64,000 nt of DNA from Penelope pileata (taxonomy: Eukaryota > Chordata > Aves > Galliformes > Cracidae), in contig WBMW01004106.1 of the NCBI GenBank assembly GCA_013396635.1, forward strand, positions 755,330-819,329. The letters run 5' to 3'. Below the pieces are notes generated by a model. The model ran no database searches and was not told the DNA's origin. It was given only the letters and a program-made list of their open reading frames with translations. Shown piece after piece: positions 1 to 11,185 of the stretch (position 1 is its first letter; each line of letters opens with the position of its first letter). The position numbers were made by a program, and so were the translations under genes.

Positions 1-1273
1 TGATGGCCATGCCATAGCTCTCATCCTATGTTTTTGTTCTGATGGATGAGTATAAAAGAAATAAGACTGCAAACAGTGATCCAATTATGTTAACAGTACC
101 TAAACTTGCTCTCCGCTTTCACAGTACTCAAGCCAAACCAGAATGCATTCACCAGGGAAACTGTCTCATAAAATTGCCCTGCTTTGGATTAGCAAAGGCA
201 ATCTGATTAAATCCCCAGCAGGGGCAATACACAACACCAAACTCAGTCTCAGCTACCACATCAGAGACCTCCAGTGAATTAGATCCAGAAAAGGCAGCTG
301 TGAGTTATGGGGCTGGAATTTCATCAAGGGCTTCTGGGGAGGTCATAAACCACTGAACAGCTCTGGCAACCTCCCCCCTCTTCCCGTCCACCATCCACAT
401 ACAGAATTATAGCTCCATAATTCAACTGGGGTCTGCTTGTCTGCAAGAGGACAAATGCAAGGAGCCATCTGTGGGGGTGTTAGGCTGTAAATCCATTCTT
501 TTTCCTGCCATTCTCTTCTGCACAGGATGGTGCTTCCAGAATTCAGTTGGGTCACCTCACTTTAGTTGCCTTTTGTCTTTTCCCACCCATCCTGTCTTCT
601 TCCTTTCATCTGTTCCCTCCTTCCTTTCTTGCTTAATAGACACATTTGCTGTCCTATGGACCAATCCACCAGTCAGCTGCTCACATCCAATCCCCTTCCC
701 TTCATCCTGAAGAGTAAGAGCAACACTCAGTCTGCTCCTCGCTTCTTTTTATCCAGAAACCATTGCCTAGCACAAGCCATATTGCAAACATCTCACACAC
801 ATTAAACTTTTTGAATGAAAGGGCTATCCTGGTTCTTTTCAAGCTGGGCCAAGCTAAGGAGTTTCCCTTAACTGCATTCTTTGATGGTTTAGGTGATAAG
901 GGGGAACCCCACTCTTTCATTTTTTTTTTAAATTTTATTTTATTTTTGTCATTTACATGCAGACATTCAGCCTACAAAGCAGAAAGCCAGTCTGGAACAT
1001 TTCAGCACTACAAGTTAAACAAAACTATGTGATTACAGCCTGGGTCTGCCTGTGGGCCATTTTGGGCAGCTTGAACTTCCCAAAGTTTGCTACTGGTTGA
1101 TAAACAGCCAACCTGAGAATCACTTGCTCATTAAAGATAGCAGACATCAAAAAATAACCTCAACACAAGTTCAGAAAGAGGAAACATGCTCTGACTCAAG
1201 GCCTGGATCATCCAAAATGGAAGTGGTTTGCCTAAGGCAGACATGAAGTTGGGACTAGAACCTCCTGGTCCAC

Positions 1274-1304
1274 AGGTGGGGTGATGGGCCAGATCACCCC
1301 ATCT
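1274..1304. repeat. Perfect short inverted repeat (hairpin)
   Basis: The arms at 1274-1285 (AGGTGGGGTGAT) and 1293-1304 (ATCACCCCATCT) pair over 12 positions, with one G-T wobble at 1276/1302, around the 7-base loop GGGCCAG. The pairing was read directly from the sequence. No function is assigned. The loop and two preceding bases (ATGGGCCAG) recur at 1311-1319, just before a perfect palindrome. Confidence 0.85.
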
Positions 1305-1313
1305 CTTTCCATG

Positions 1314-1325
1314 GGCCAGCTGGCC
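1314..1325. repeat. 12-bp perfect palindrome with central E-box
   Basis: GGCCAGCTGGCC is identical to its reverse complement. Its centre CAGCTG is an E-box of the class bound by bHLH proteins (established knowledge of the motif). Occupancy is not implied, and single E-boxes are common by chance. Confidence 0.8.
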
Positions 1326-2120
1326 AGCGTACATAAATAAGAAAACACAGCACTTGAACACTTCACATTATAAAAGTATCTCTTCTTTCCACCAGAACTT
1401 TCTAAACTGACTTAATTAGGAATATGTTGTGATGCCCTAATCAAGAAACACACCCTGGAAGTGCTGGATTTCCATGTATGAGAAGTGACAAGGCACTGTT
1501 TCTCACAGGCTCAGAGTTTTCTGTTCCTTATTTGCTCTTTTCATTACCCCTCATATATTTTACTATATAAATGATCACAAACTCTGTTTAAGTCAGGAGG
1601 GAGTTGCACTACTGTCAAACCATAGAGAAATCAGTAGCATACATATCATGTTTATTTAGATTGAGATGGCTTACATGCTTATGTGAGACCAAAGGATTCA
1701 TGTTCCTCTGACTTAGAAGCTCCAGAATCCTTGGAAAGATTTTCCTTGACACATGGTGATAATTTTGAGGGTATTTTATGCTAATCACTTTGATAAGACA
1801 GACTTAGCACACTGAGAGGTCGTTTCGCCAGATGAAAAATACTCCAGTGCAGAAATGCACAAGGTTGTATGTGGGCTTTAAGTCAGTAATGCAGTTCTGA
1901 ACTTCAGAGAGTTCTCATGGGAACACAGGTTGCTGGTCAGTGCATGTGGGAATGGCACTTTTTCTGGGCTCCATGAGAAGGGAGACTTTCAACAATAAGT
2001 AAAGATTGCTTCTGACTGCTTGTTTTTAAATATTGTCTTGTTTCATCCAGGTTTGGCACATCAGGAAGGCAAAGTTTTTCATCAGAACTTCTGCTTCCTT
2101 AATTAAATGGAATCCTTGAG

Positions 2121-2160
2121 CTGTTTGTTGATGTTGTTGTTATTGTTGGTTTGGTTTGGA
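2121..2160. repeat. GTT-rich imperfect simple repeat
   Basis: A run of GTT/GTTG units (TGTTGATGTTGTTGTTATTG and following GGTTTGGTTTGG) forms an impure microsatellite. It is low-complexity sequence with no other features. Confidence 0.6.
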
Positions 2161-3374
2161 TTTCGTTTTCTATCTATCTCTGAAAACTGTCTTGAGTGGC
2201 TAACTCAAACATCTTCATAATGCTCACTCACAGCTTCTTCAATTTTCTTTAAAGTTATCTTATGGAGGTCATCAAAGAAGCAGTCAAATATTAAGGGCTG
2301 TGCGGAAAAAATGCCCCAAAAATCAAATGCTAAAATCTAGGGAGAAAGGGAGAGGAAAAAGAGGGACACGGAGAAATAGATAAGGATAGCAAACGAGAAC
2401 CATATACTAAAACCTGCAATGCTACAAGACAAAACATCTGGAAAAAATAGATTTAAAACAATCTTCTAAAAACCAATCCACAGTAAAACAGCGAGTGTCT
2501 TGGTGAATCCCAGCAGAAAAATATTTTGCAAACTGGATTGTTCCCTGTGATCAGCATGGAGATGCTTCACATATATGTCTAAATTCTTTAATTACTATGA
2601 TTAGCCCATCTAATTTCTGATAATTCTGCCCCTTCGGGAAGTTGATTGTAAGAGAAAAGAACAAAATATTGTTATAGATTTCTAGCCTGGGGAATTGTCA
2701 CAGAGGCTTGCCTTGGTTTATTTGTTTATTTATTTGTCTTGTTATTCCCCACCCTCTTTGGAAATCTTTCATTTTTGTTCCTTAGGACTGAATTTCAATT
2801 AGAGGAAGGATAATGCTATCAGGAGGCACTGAATATCCTTGGAGATAAATCTAGCTGGGAGTTGTCAATGAATATCTGAAATAGCCTGACAGTAGGAGTC
2901 CAGTAAAGCTTAGATTGCACTTTAAAAAAAAATAACAATAAAAGTTTGCTTTTCAGAGATGAAGTGAAAGGGGTGGGAAGGAGGTTCCTTATTGAATTGC
3001 TGTATTCAGGTGCAAGAGAGGATGATAAAAGAAAAGGGACTGTATTATGGACACCCAAACTGTCGGATCTGGTGGGGAAAAAGTCCAGATAAGATTTGAG
3101 ATGTATTCTACAGCCACCTTTTTAAGCCTGGTGGATGTTTTCATCAGATGACTGAAAGAGTTTCTTGTTGAACCTTCACTCCTAAGAGGTTTGAAAGGAT
3201 TGAAAGAGACCACTGAAAGCAATGGGAGCCCATGTGGAGTAGAAGACATTGAGCACTGCTTTGGAATGGCCCTGATCTGAGCACACGGAATTGTTCATTT
3301 GAGCTTTTCTTAAAAAACAGGAGTTTCGGGGTAAAGCAGCATCCTCTTTTTCTGAATCTGCCCCTGCAGACTGT

Positions 3375-3480
3375 GACACTTAAGGACATGGCTTAGTGGG
3401 CATGGTGATGGTGGGTTTTTGGTTGTGTTAGATGATTTTAGAGGTCTTTTCCAACCTTAATGATTTTGTGATTCAATGAT
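3375..3480 (+). mobile_element. CR1 LINE, 3'-end fragment
   Basis: The segment runs from GGACATGGCTTAGTGGGCAT through GTTAGATGATTTTAGAGGTC and TTTTCCAACCTTAATGATTT to ATTCAATGATT. This order (lead-in, 'TAGATGAT', 'GGTC..TTCCAACC', repeated ATTC/ATGATT terminus) is the 3' end of avian CR1 retroposons read in the sense direction. Only about 105 bp remain, the usual outcome of 5' truncation during target-primed reverse transcription. There is no coding content. The decayed terminal repeats suggest an old copy. Confidence 0.85.
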
Positions 3481-5021
3481 TGTTGGGGATGTTAGGAGAA
3501 CCAACATGCCTGTGCTGAGTACACCAAGATAGATATGGGGGGACAGCTTTAAAAACTTGTATGGAATTTCAAATTCCTCCTGATGCCTCTGAATCTTTTG
3601 ATATATTGAAAAGTTCTTTAGTTTTGCTTCAAAAAAAATTCCCTTCCACTGACAAGCTGGGCTTTGTGCTGTGGGTTAATCAGAAGTGCAGTGCATCTCT
3701 GTAATTACTGTTGATGTTATCTGCATGGGAGACTGAGGAAAAAAACACCATTTCCCTGAAATCTCTGAAACTGTGTGGAAAGGGGGGTCAGGAATAAAAA
3801 TAAAAAGTGTTAGGGGAATTTATGTGATGAGACTACTTCTTGTAGCCACTTTTCCCCTCCCTCACATCCTGGGATGAGGGGAATGTGAGTTCAGCCCCAG
3901 CCCATCTGAGCAGGGAGACCCTGACTCAAATGTTGATGCCCCCCCTCAGCAAGGATGAATGAAAACCTGCCTGAGGAAGATCTATCTGGGCAGGTTCAGT
4001 GCTACCCTTCAGTGCTGTATCTGTTCCCAAACCCTTTACACGATGCAGCCCAAGACAAACGAGCATGCAACGTTTGGCCATGATGGCTATCGTCTCAGGC
4101 TGTGGCAGTCATGAATGTTTTGATACCTTCAGATGAGAGAGCAGGAGCAGATGTTTTGTGATCAGAGGGATCTGACAGTACACAACTCTGCCTTCGCCTT
4201 CAAACCGCTGACCTTCCTCATTCACCTGGCAAGTTTAACAGGCTTAGATCACCAGAAACGGTGCCTAATAAACATCCTGGCATGAGACACTGCAGGCCTG
4301 TGACTGCTGTTTGAACTCAGGGCTGGAGAAACTATTGAACACTTTCAGAGATAAGACACACATGGTCCAAATTCCATCGGCCCCTTTATCTACTCACATC
4401 TGGTTATCTTCAATGCAATCTGTTTGCTGAAGCACAATTGCTGGCTAATTGCAGAGCGGCCTCAGTCGTGTTGGGGTTAGGGACATGCTGTGAAGGCCCC
4501 CACTAATCTATTCCAGAAGCTCCAAGGAGCCAAGAATGCTTTTCAGTCAATTTTTATGATTAACTTGGGCCATGCAAAGTAAAAGGTGCCATCACCTGGA
4601 CAAAGTGGTTTGGCAGCAGGAAGCAAACATTCCAGGAGAAAGGGCTGATGAAATCACTGGTAGAGGTTTTGTCCAAGGGCACTGCAGGTTTTGACTCCAA
4701 TGAAGAACGCTCTATATAGGGACGTAACATACTGTTGCTACTTGTCAGGATGTAGAACTTGAGGTCTAGACTCCAGCTGTGAAGGACACTGCATGCATTC
4801 AAGTCACCTCCAGGGTTTGTGCTTCCAGCATTTACAATCTAGGTCTACATAAAAGTGGCAAAGCAAATAAAATCGTGTCTACTTTCAAGTCTTGGGCTGA
4901 TTGTGAGGCATCTTACATGGCCAGCTTATGATAAATTTGGATTTTAAAATCAGATTTTCTTAACCATCACTGTTGTAACTGAGTTACATTCTCACACTGG
5001 AGACATTGTTCTGGCATTCAA

Positions 5022-5120
5022 ATCCCCCCCCCTCCTGTTTTTTGCTTTTTTCTTTTTCCTCTTTCTTCTTTGCCATTTCCACTTTTCCTTTCCATCTTCC
5101 CTTCCCTTCCCATTTTTCAC
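5022..5120 (+). repeat. Polypyrimidine tract
   Basis: About 100 bases are almost entirely C and T on the plus strand, starting with a run of C (CCCCCCCCTCCTG) and continuing as mixed TTTC/CTTT/CCTTCCC blocks. Such homopurine-homopyrimidine tracts are low-complexity DNA and can adopt triplex structures under supercoiling (established knowledge). Nothing here shows that this one does. Confidence 0.8.
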
Positions 5121-7750
5121 ATATGTCCATGAGAGTGTATATGCAATCACTTAAATATGTGTATTACTGCTAAAAAGTCTTTGCTAGATATCTTCAGGAT
5201 GGATAAACCACAACAGAAATGAATGCACAGCTTTGGCCACCTGGCAAATGTATTTCAGTGTTCATAACCAGCAAAGCAAAAGGACAAAAAAATAAAAATA
5301 AAAAATCTGTCCAGTTGGGAGGTAGTGACAACAATCATAATTAAAAAATGCAAAACAGACAGTCATTACTTTTCCAAGCCTTTCAGAGCCTTCAAAAGCT
5401 TGTCCACAGAAGCGCTGGAAAGCGTGTGACTAACAAATAGTTGGTTAGGAATAATTCACAGAAAGAATGACAAATGCTCAGTCTGTGGGACAAATTAAAC
5501 TTCCAAAATAATCTGCCTAGTCACAGAATTCAAGTCTGCTTAAGACTGGCTGCAGTTTTTAAAGGGTGAAGTTTTCCCTGAGATTTCTGTGCCCTTCTTG
5601 GAGCGGCAGGTATTTCCTGGTGATGGGGTGGGAATCCCACTTCACCTTCCTCTCAGAAGAGTGAGGACAAGCTTTAACTGAAAATAATGGCATCAAAGGA
5701 GAGGAAACTACTGTCTCCTGTCACACAGAGAATGCACAAATCTGGAGAGATGCTGTCAGCAGGAAAAGATTGAAGACGAGGAAGATCTGGGGTTGCCCAC
5801 AGGCCCGCTGAGAAGGTTGTTGGGGTCTGTGGGTTGGCTCAAACCCAGCATTAATCCCTACAGTGCTGTCAGTGATCATTGTATCAACTTCCTACCTGAA
5901 AAACAAGCCTCGCTCTGCCCTTTCTAAGGGACAAGAAAGGAATTGAAAGACCCCAAGCTTCTTTCTAAAATAGAACTCCAACAAGTGTTAATGCAACAGT
6001 ATTTCCTTTTCCATCCAAAGCATGATCCCAATAAAGAATTCCTGCTGACTGGCATTTATCCATCTGTATTAATGTGTCCTAGAGGTCATTCCAAAAATGC
6101 CTTATGAAAATCACTGTAAGTCATCTGCAGTATGAGCCTTACAGAACCAAAATGCTCAGCTCTGCTGCTTTCCTTGCTGCCATGAACTCAGCAATGCATG
6201 GAAACGCCTTTCAAATTCTGTTCATTTCTAGCCCAAATGTCCTTGATGGATTACATTGAACATCTTTTAGGTATGTGAGAAAGGAGCTGAAACAAGACCT
6301 TAAACCTCATACAGTGTCTATATTGTCTTCATCTTGTAGTCCAGCCACCACCACCATAAAGAAAGAGCATTGCACATGACCTCTGGAGCCTGCCAATCCT
6401 ACCTTGCAGCAGGCTGTTAGGGACACAATAGTTACAAAGGGGACACACAGGGCTTGTCATGGCCACTGTTATGGACCCAGCTTCACTGGATGCAATTTCC
6501 TCAGTCTATCCTAGGAAAAAAACAGATCAGAGGTGACCTGATGTTGGAGGACAGACCTAATTCCCAGGCATCCAAATTCAGGAAACCGCCTGGGGGCTAT
6601 GTCTTGAGGAAGGAAAGAGAAGTTTTGCATCTGTTTCACTTGCCCAAGGGTGAGATTATGCAAGTCTCAGAAGAAGAAAAACAAGATCAAAAGGAATAAA
6701 ATTAGAAAAAGAGAGAAGAACAGAGAAATGGGAATAGCTTATGCTAAGGTATTGCTCCAGGGTTTACTCTTCCCTGCGCTGAACCTTTCAAAGCCCATAA
6801 CAGACCGAGACATCATTTTTCTCCTCTTTTCTCTCTTCTAGACTGATCCCTTCTCTCTTTCATGGACTCCATAAACGAGTTGCTGGAAGATGGCCCCCAG
6901 AGACCTGGGGAAAGGGGTGCTCCATTGGTTGGTTTGGTTCTAGCTGGACTCAACACACTGCAGTGAGCAAGGACAGATGACCTGCATACTCTTTATTCCC
7001 ACATCAATTTTGGATGCATGGTCAGTAAGGGTGGAAGGGAGAAGTCTTTCACATTTCTGCATTTCCCATTGACACCACTTCACAGTTTTTTAAATCTTTC
7101 GTTGGGCTCAGAGCAACCTGCATACGTTATTACACAGCCACCATCTACAGCTAATTCCAATGAGCATCCGAAGTGCCCTGGGATCACAGACAGGCTACTC
7201 TCAGCTGTGATGTGTCTCTGCCTGCCTGCACTTCCCCAAGATGTCCATAGCACAGGAGTTCAAGATGTTTCTCCTTGATTGATGTACACTTGTCTTTTCT
7301 ACACTAACACTCCTAAAGGCCATCTTCACCTTCCTAGAGCTCATCTGAAGCCAGCAGAGAAGGGATACGATACACAAAGGCAGGCAATGAGGGGCACTGC
7401 TTTCCTTCTCAGAGAGCAGCAGAGAGGTTTCCAAATGGCTTTGGGAAAAGATTTCCCCATACTGTGAGTCTTCCCCCAAAGAAGTCTGCTGTATGTCTGT
7501 GTGTTTTGCATTGCATCCTGCACTGTCTTCAAACTCCCTTCTCTGCTCCAGACTTTCCCTCCTGTTGGCTTGTTGTTCTCACAGCTGAGGTTTCATCTCC
7601 ACCCTCATTACCCCCATTATGAAGTGAAAGGCAAGGTGCCCTCCCCCTGTGATGCATGCTGAGAGTAGAGCACTTGATGCCTTGTGGTGATCCTGAAGCT
7701 ATCTGCTTTTGTTCTGCCACACTGGAGAAGGATCACCATTGACAAATCAC

Positions 7751-7760
7751 TTGTTAACAA
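7751..7760. repeat. 10-bp palindrome TTGTTAACAA
   Basis: TTGTTAACAA equals its own reverse complement, and flanking bases give a second imperfect symmetry (CTTGTT..AACAAG). GTTAAC is the half-site core type used by HNF1-like factors. It is a single site and may be chance. Confidence 0.5.
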
Positions 7761-9399
7761 ACAAGGAGATCTCAGACTGATTGGAAGCCCCAATCACCTA
7801 ATCCCTAACGCAAGAAGAAATGTTCATCTGCAAGGCTGATCCTTCAGCCACATTCCCAAGAGCAACAATGGCATTTTCAGTGCCATAAAGGTCACACAGG
7901 GCTGGTAAATGTGACATGGGGTGCACACCTGTGGTTCTCTGCCATCACAGCTGGAGGTCGGCCAGATAACCCAGGGTGTTAAAAATGGTTCAGGCATTGA
8001 ATTCCAAGCATCATTCCCCCTCTCTTTCTCTGCCATGAATTGCTTTCTGATGAGAAACAATAACAAAATAAGGCAAGTAGAGTTCATAGCACTCAGCCCT
8101 ATAAACACTGAGAAAGAGGCAGGGAAAGAACAACACTTTTTGGAAACAGAACAAACACCACAATGTATGGGATCTGGGATGGCAGAGGACATGAAATTCT
8201 GTGGTAAAAGGATATCTCCAAACTTTTCCAGGTCCTCCCCTTTGCTTCTCATGCAGCCCAGGGAATGTGCACTGCAGGAAGGCTTTTGCTTTCTGTACCG
8301 AAATGTTTCATAGATTGGAAGCCCTGCGTGCACTTGTACTTGAGCTGTCCCAGCTCAGTGCTCACAGTCCAGAAAAATTGCCAGAGATGGGTGATGGCTG
8401 AGAGAAGCCCCTTGGGGACAAAGAATATGACAGCAGTAATACTGAAGAGGGTATGTTTGTATTCTCAGTTCAGCCTTAAGAAGTGAAGACTCTTTTCTCC
8501 TCATAATCAGAAAAAAAAAATAAAAATCTGTTCATCTCCCAGATGGGAAAAGGAGAGGAAGTAATTTGGACCAACGCAGAAATCTTTTGGTGTTTGCTGA
8601 GAAATTGCCTGGTAATTTTGCCTGCAGAATGATTATACACTGTTGAGCTTGGGCCACAGTATTATCAAGGTCACACAACACCCGTGGTAATCAAGTGAGA
8701 CAGTCTCCCCAAGGACATCGGACTCAGCTGTAGCACAAGTGGAAGCAAACGGGTCACAATGACTGATTGCTGGAAACATGTTCATTAGCTCTTGGGAACA
8801 ACAGCTTACAGAGGCAGAGCATGTGGACTCCAAGTCCTCCGATCTGGAAGGGGAAGACGAGACTGGGTGGGAGGGAAGTGAAACCTCAGCTCAGGTGATG
8901 AGATGACACATGATTTTCATGAGCTGGGAAGACAATAGTTCCTAGAATGTTGCAAGCTGAGCCTTTTGGATATTAGCATCAGTCCCAAACTCACTGGAAG
9001 GCACTTCGTGTTCAATGCACTCTCCCATTTTCTAGCAGTGGATCAAGAGGGATTTTGTTTTTCTGGTCACCTGGGAGCATTTCTTGCACAGCTTCGTTAG
9101 GCTTCGTAGTCATTAGCCAGCCACAAAGGGCTCCACTGGATTCATGGCCATTAACTTGTTCCTTGCACACCCCAAGCAGCCTACAGAGCTCATTCCCACA
9201 GCACCAGCTGCTTGGAGATGCTGAATTGTGCGGTGTTTTCAGTAGCCAAGAGGACTCAGACTGCCAAATCGCATGATTTGATAACACTGTATAGCCCCTG
9301 ACAATTCTGCAAGGCATCCTCTTTATCTCCTAAGCATGTCTCCCCATGTATATGCTGAATTACAGAACCAATGTAATTTCTCTATTTACAGTTTTCTTC

Positions 9400-9860
9400 A
9401 CTCACTGAATGCAGTTTGTGCAGCTGCCATTTGAGTTTCCAATGCAGCAAACTGTTCCGATTTTTTTATCGTGCTCTTAAATTGGGCACAAATGTTTCAT
9501 GTGCTTTCAAATTTACAGCACATTACAAGCATTTGTTTTTTTTTAACCCACGGGGCTTGAGCTAGAATAAAATTGATAGAATTACATAAATCATGTGGGT
9601 GCTGAAATATTGGGTAGCAATTTTTAAAGTTGACAAAAACAATTTCTGTTGTCAGAGTAGCATTATTTCAAGGGAGTAACAGCTTTTTGGTCTCTAGAGA
9701 ATTGCACGGCACAAAGAAAATTAAGGGCAAATCTCACACATTGTTTGGAAGAAGAATAATTTGGAAAAGTAAGAAGAAGCAGGTTTCTTACTAATGTCAG
9801 ATTAATTAACTCTTCCTTATGATTTCACAAAAGAACAGGGAGGTACGTGAGGTCTATATA
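9400..9860. promoter_or_regulatory. Candidate conserved non-coding block (AT-rich)
   Basis: The block is AT-rich with no transposon signature and no useful open frame. It contains many short developmental-type cores, for example AAATTGATAGAATTACATAA, TTAATTAACT near 9800 and several CATTTG/CAAATG-type words. This texture is typical of conserved enhancers in gene deserts, but conservation was not measured. The call is an inference from composition only. Confidence 0.25.
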
Positions 9861-10365
9861 CTATGAGCTGGTCCTGATTAGGACCTGTAAGTGCTGTTAT
9901 TATCATTAAAAACAATCACGATCACTGCAGTGGGGGTGTATGAGATCGTTCTTGCACTGGAGTTGCTGCATAGGGTGCCTCATAGGAAGGAGAAGGAAAA
10001 ATGATTCACATGATGCAAGCGCATCTCACCATGAAGAACCTCATTCTCCATTCAAGAAGCAGTAGAAGCACAGGACTTTCCTAACTAATATTAACTTGGC
10101 ATCAGGAAATTTCAGATTTTGTTTCTGTGTTCACTAAGATCATTTCGAGGTCCTGGTCCCCCAAAATGTCCCCAGTACGTATGGATTAGATCACTCCTAA
10201 CTTCTTCATTTAAGCAGTACTCTGTGCTTAAATCCAAGGATGACTGTAGGTATGGCTTATTTAGGAAAGTTCTTTTAACCAGCATTTCCCCAGATTTGGC
10301 TCTGTCTACCCCACAAACAGTCCAAAACTTGCCCTCAGCCCTACTAAAGGCTCACACATAGAATG
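9861..10365. other. Non-coding unique sequence
   Basis: About 500 bases hold a plus-strand open frame of 80 codons (10119-10361) without any recognisable domain and no repeat. I see nothing further in it. Confidence 0.6.
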
Positions 10366-10440
10366 CATAGAATCATGAAATAGCTTGGGTTGGAGGGGAC
10401 CTCAACGATTATCTAGTTGCTGCCCTCCATCAGGCACTTC
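10366..10440 (-). mobile_element. CR1 LINE, short 3'-end fragment
   Basis: The plus strand reads CATAGAATCATGAAATAGCT, TGGGTTGGAGGGGACCTCAA and GATTATCTAGTTGCTGCCCT. This is the reverse complement of the avian CR1 terminus, so the element is on the minus strand with its 3' end at the left. Only about 75 bp survive. The right edge gives way within ten bases to an (AAAC)n microsatellite. Confidence 0.85.
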
Positions 10441-10447
10441 AAGTTGC

Positions 10448-10475
10448 AAAACAAACAAACAAACAAACAAAAAAC
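10448..10475. repeat. (AAAC)n microsatellite
   Basis: Five nearly uninterrupted CAAA/AAAC units are followed by an A run. It lies directly beside the truncated inner edge of the minus-strand CR1 fragment, so it is not the CR1 tail, which would be at the other end. Confidence 0.9.
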
Positions 10476-11063
10476 AGTAAAAATAATAATTACATCTTAA
10501 GGTGAGAGTGCTATAGACAAGTGCTCTTCTGGGTGATGGCCTGGAAAGGGCTTTCTCAAACAATCTGGACATGACCTCTCTGAACCATGGCCACTGTTCC
10601 CTGGGATAAATATCATCAGTAGTGCAAATGTCACAGTACTTATTTGGAATTCTGGCTTAGAAGGCAGTTGGCCTCCTGGAGCAGTTGGCTCTCACTAGTT
10701 GGTGTTGTTCACCAACCTCATGTGAGTCTGAGACAGTGAGACCCATCATTTTGACACTACCTCAACATCACTTCTCTTCTTGCCTTGCACTATTCCCACT
10801 CCCACCTGGCTGCAGCACTTTCCCAGCCCTGCTTCACCCCAGCATTTCCAGCAGCGTTCCCCATGCCACCTGCATGCCCTGCACCTCCAGCAGCTGTCTG
10901 CATCTCCATCTCTGGCTGTCCACAGCTCCACTGGGGTCCATGGGTGGTCAGAAAGGATGCTTCACAACTACATGGTGGTGGATTTTCCTCCTGGAGCTGT
11001 CTCCTTCCCCCACTTCATGCACCATTTATTCCTCCCATATCCTCAGCCCCCAGAGGAAGTTAC

Positions 11064-11185
11064 CGTAAGTCACCGGCGGGGAACGAGGCGAGCTCTGAAA
11101 CCTGCTACCATCCATCATGGTGGCAGATACACGGCGGGAGGGTTTTGTGGCACAGTGCCAGGGCTAATGGCCTGAGACGCCGTGT
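11064..11185. other. Local CpG cluster
   Basis: About nine CpG dinucleotides fall in roughly 120 bases (ACCGTAAGTCACCGGCGGGG, GAACGAGGCGAG, ACACGGCGGGAG, GACGCCGTG), while surrounding sequence has very few. It is far smaller than a classical CpG island. It also carries CCGTAAGT, a splice-donor-like string at 11063-11070. It could be a small regulatory element, an exon edge or chance. Confidence 0.4.

Larger units (their letters stand above)
1..3374. other. Non-coding unique sequence
   Basis: No gene is recognised here. The longest open frames are under 90 codons, lie on both strands and have no recognisable domain. Visible local structure includes a T-rich run near 917-949, a GTT-rich stretch near 2121-2160, a TTTA-rich stretch near 2713-2738, and a hairpin/palindrome pair at 1274-1325 that is listed separately. 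No transposon end could be identified. It is best read as intergenic or intronic DNA. Confidence 0.7.
3481..9399. other. Non-coding unique sequence
   Basis: No gene or transposon is recognised in this stretch. Open frames include a 169-codon frame on the minus strand (7824-8333) that lies opposite a 130-codon plus-strand frame (7921-8313). Neither resembles a known family, and such mirrored frames usually reflect a chance lack of stops. A strong polypyrimidine-plus-TAG splice-acceptor look-alike ends at 6841 but has no convincing partner donor. A polypyrimidine tract occupies 5022-5120. Confidence 0.65.

Noticed and set aside
7824..8333. 169-codon minus-strand frame with a 130-codon frame opposite
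   Set aside because: No recognisable domain, no splice or promoter context, and mirrored open frames are usual where stops are absent by chance.
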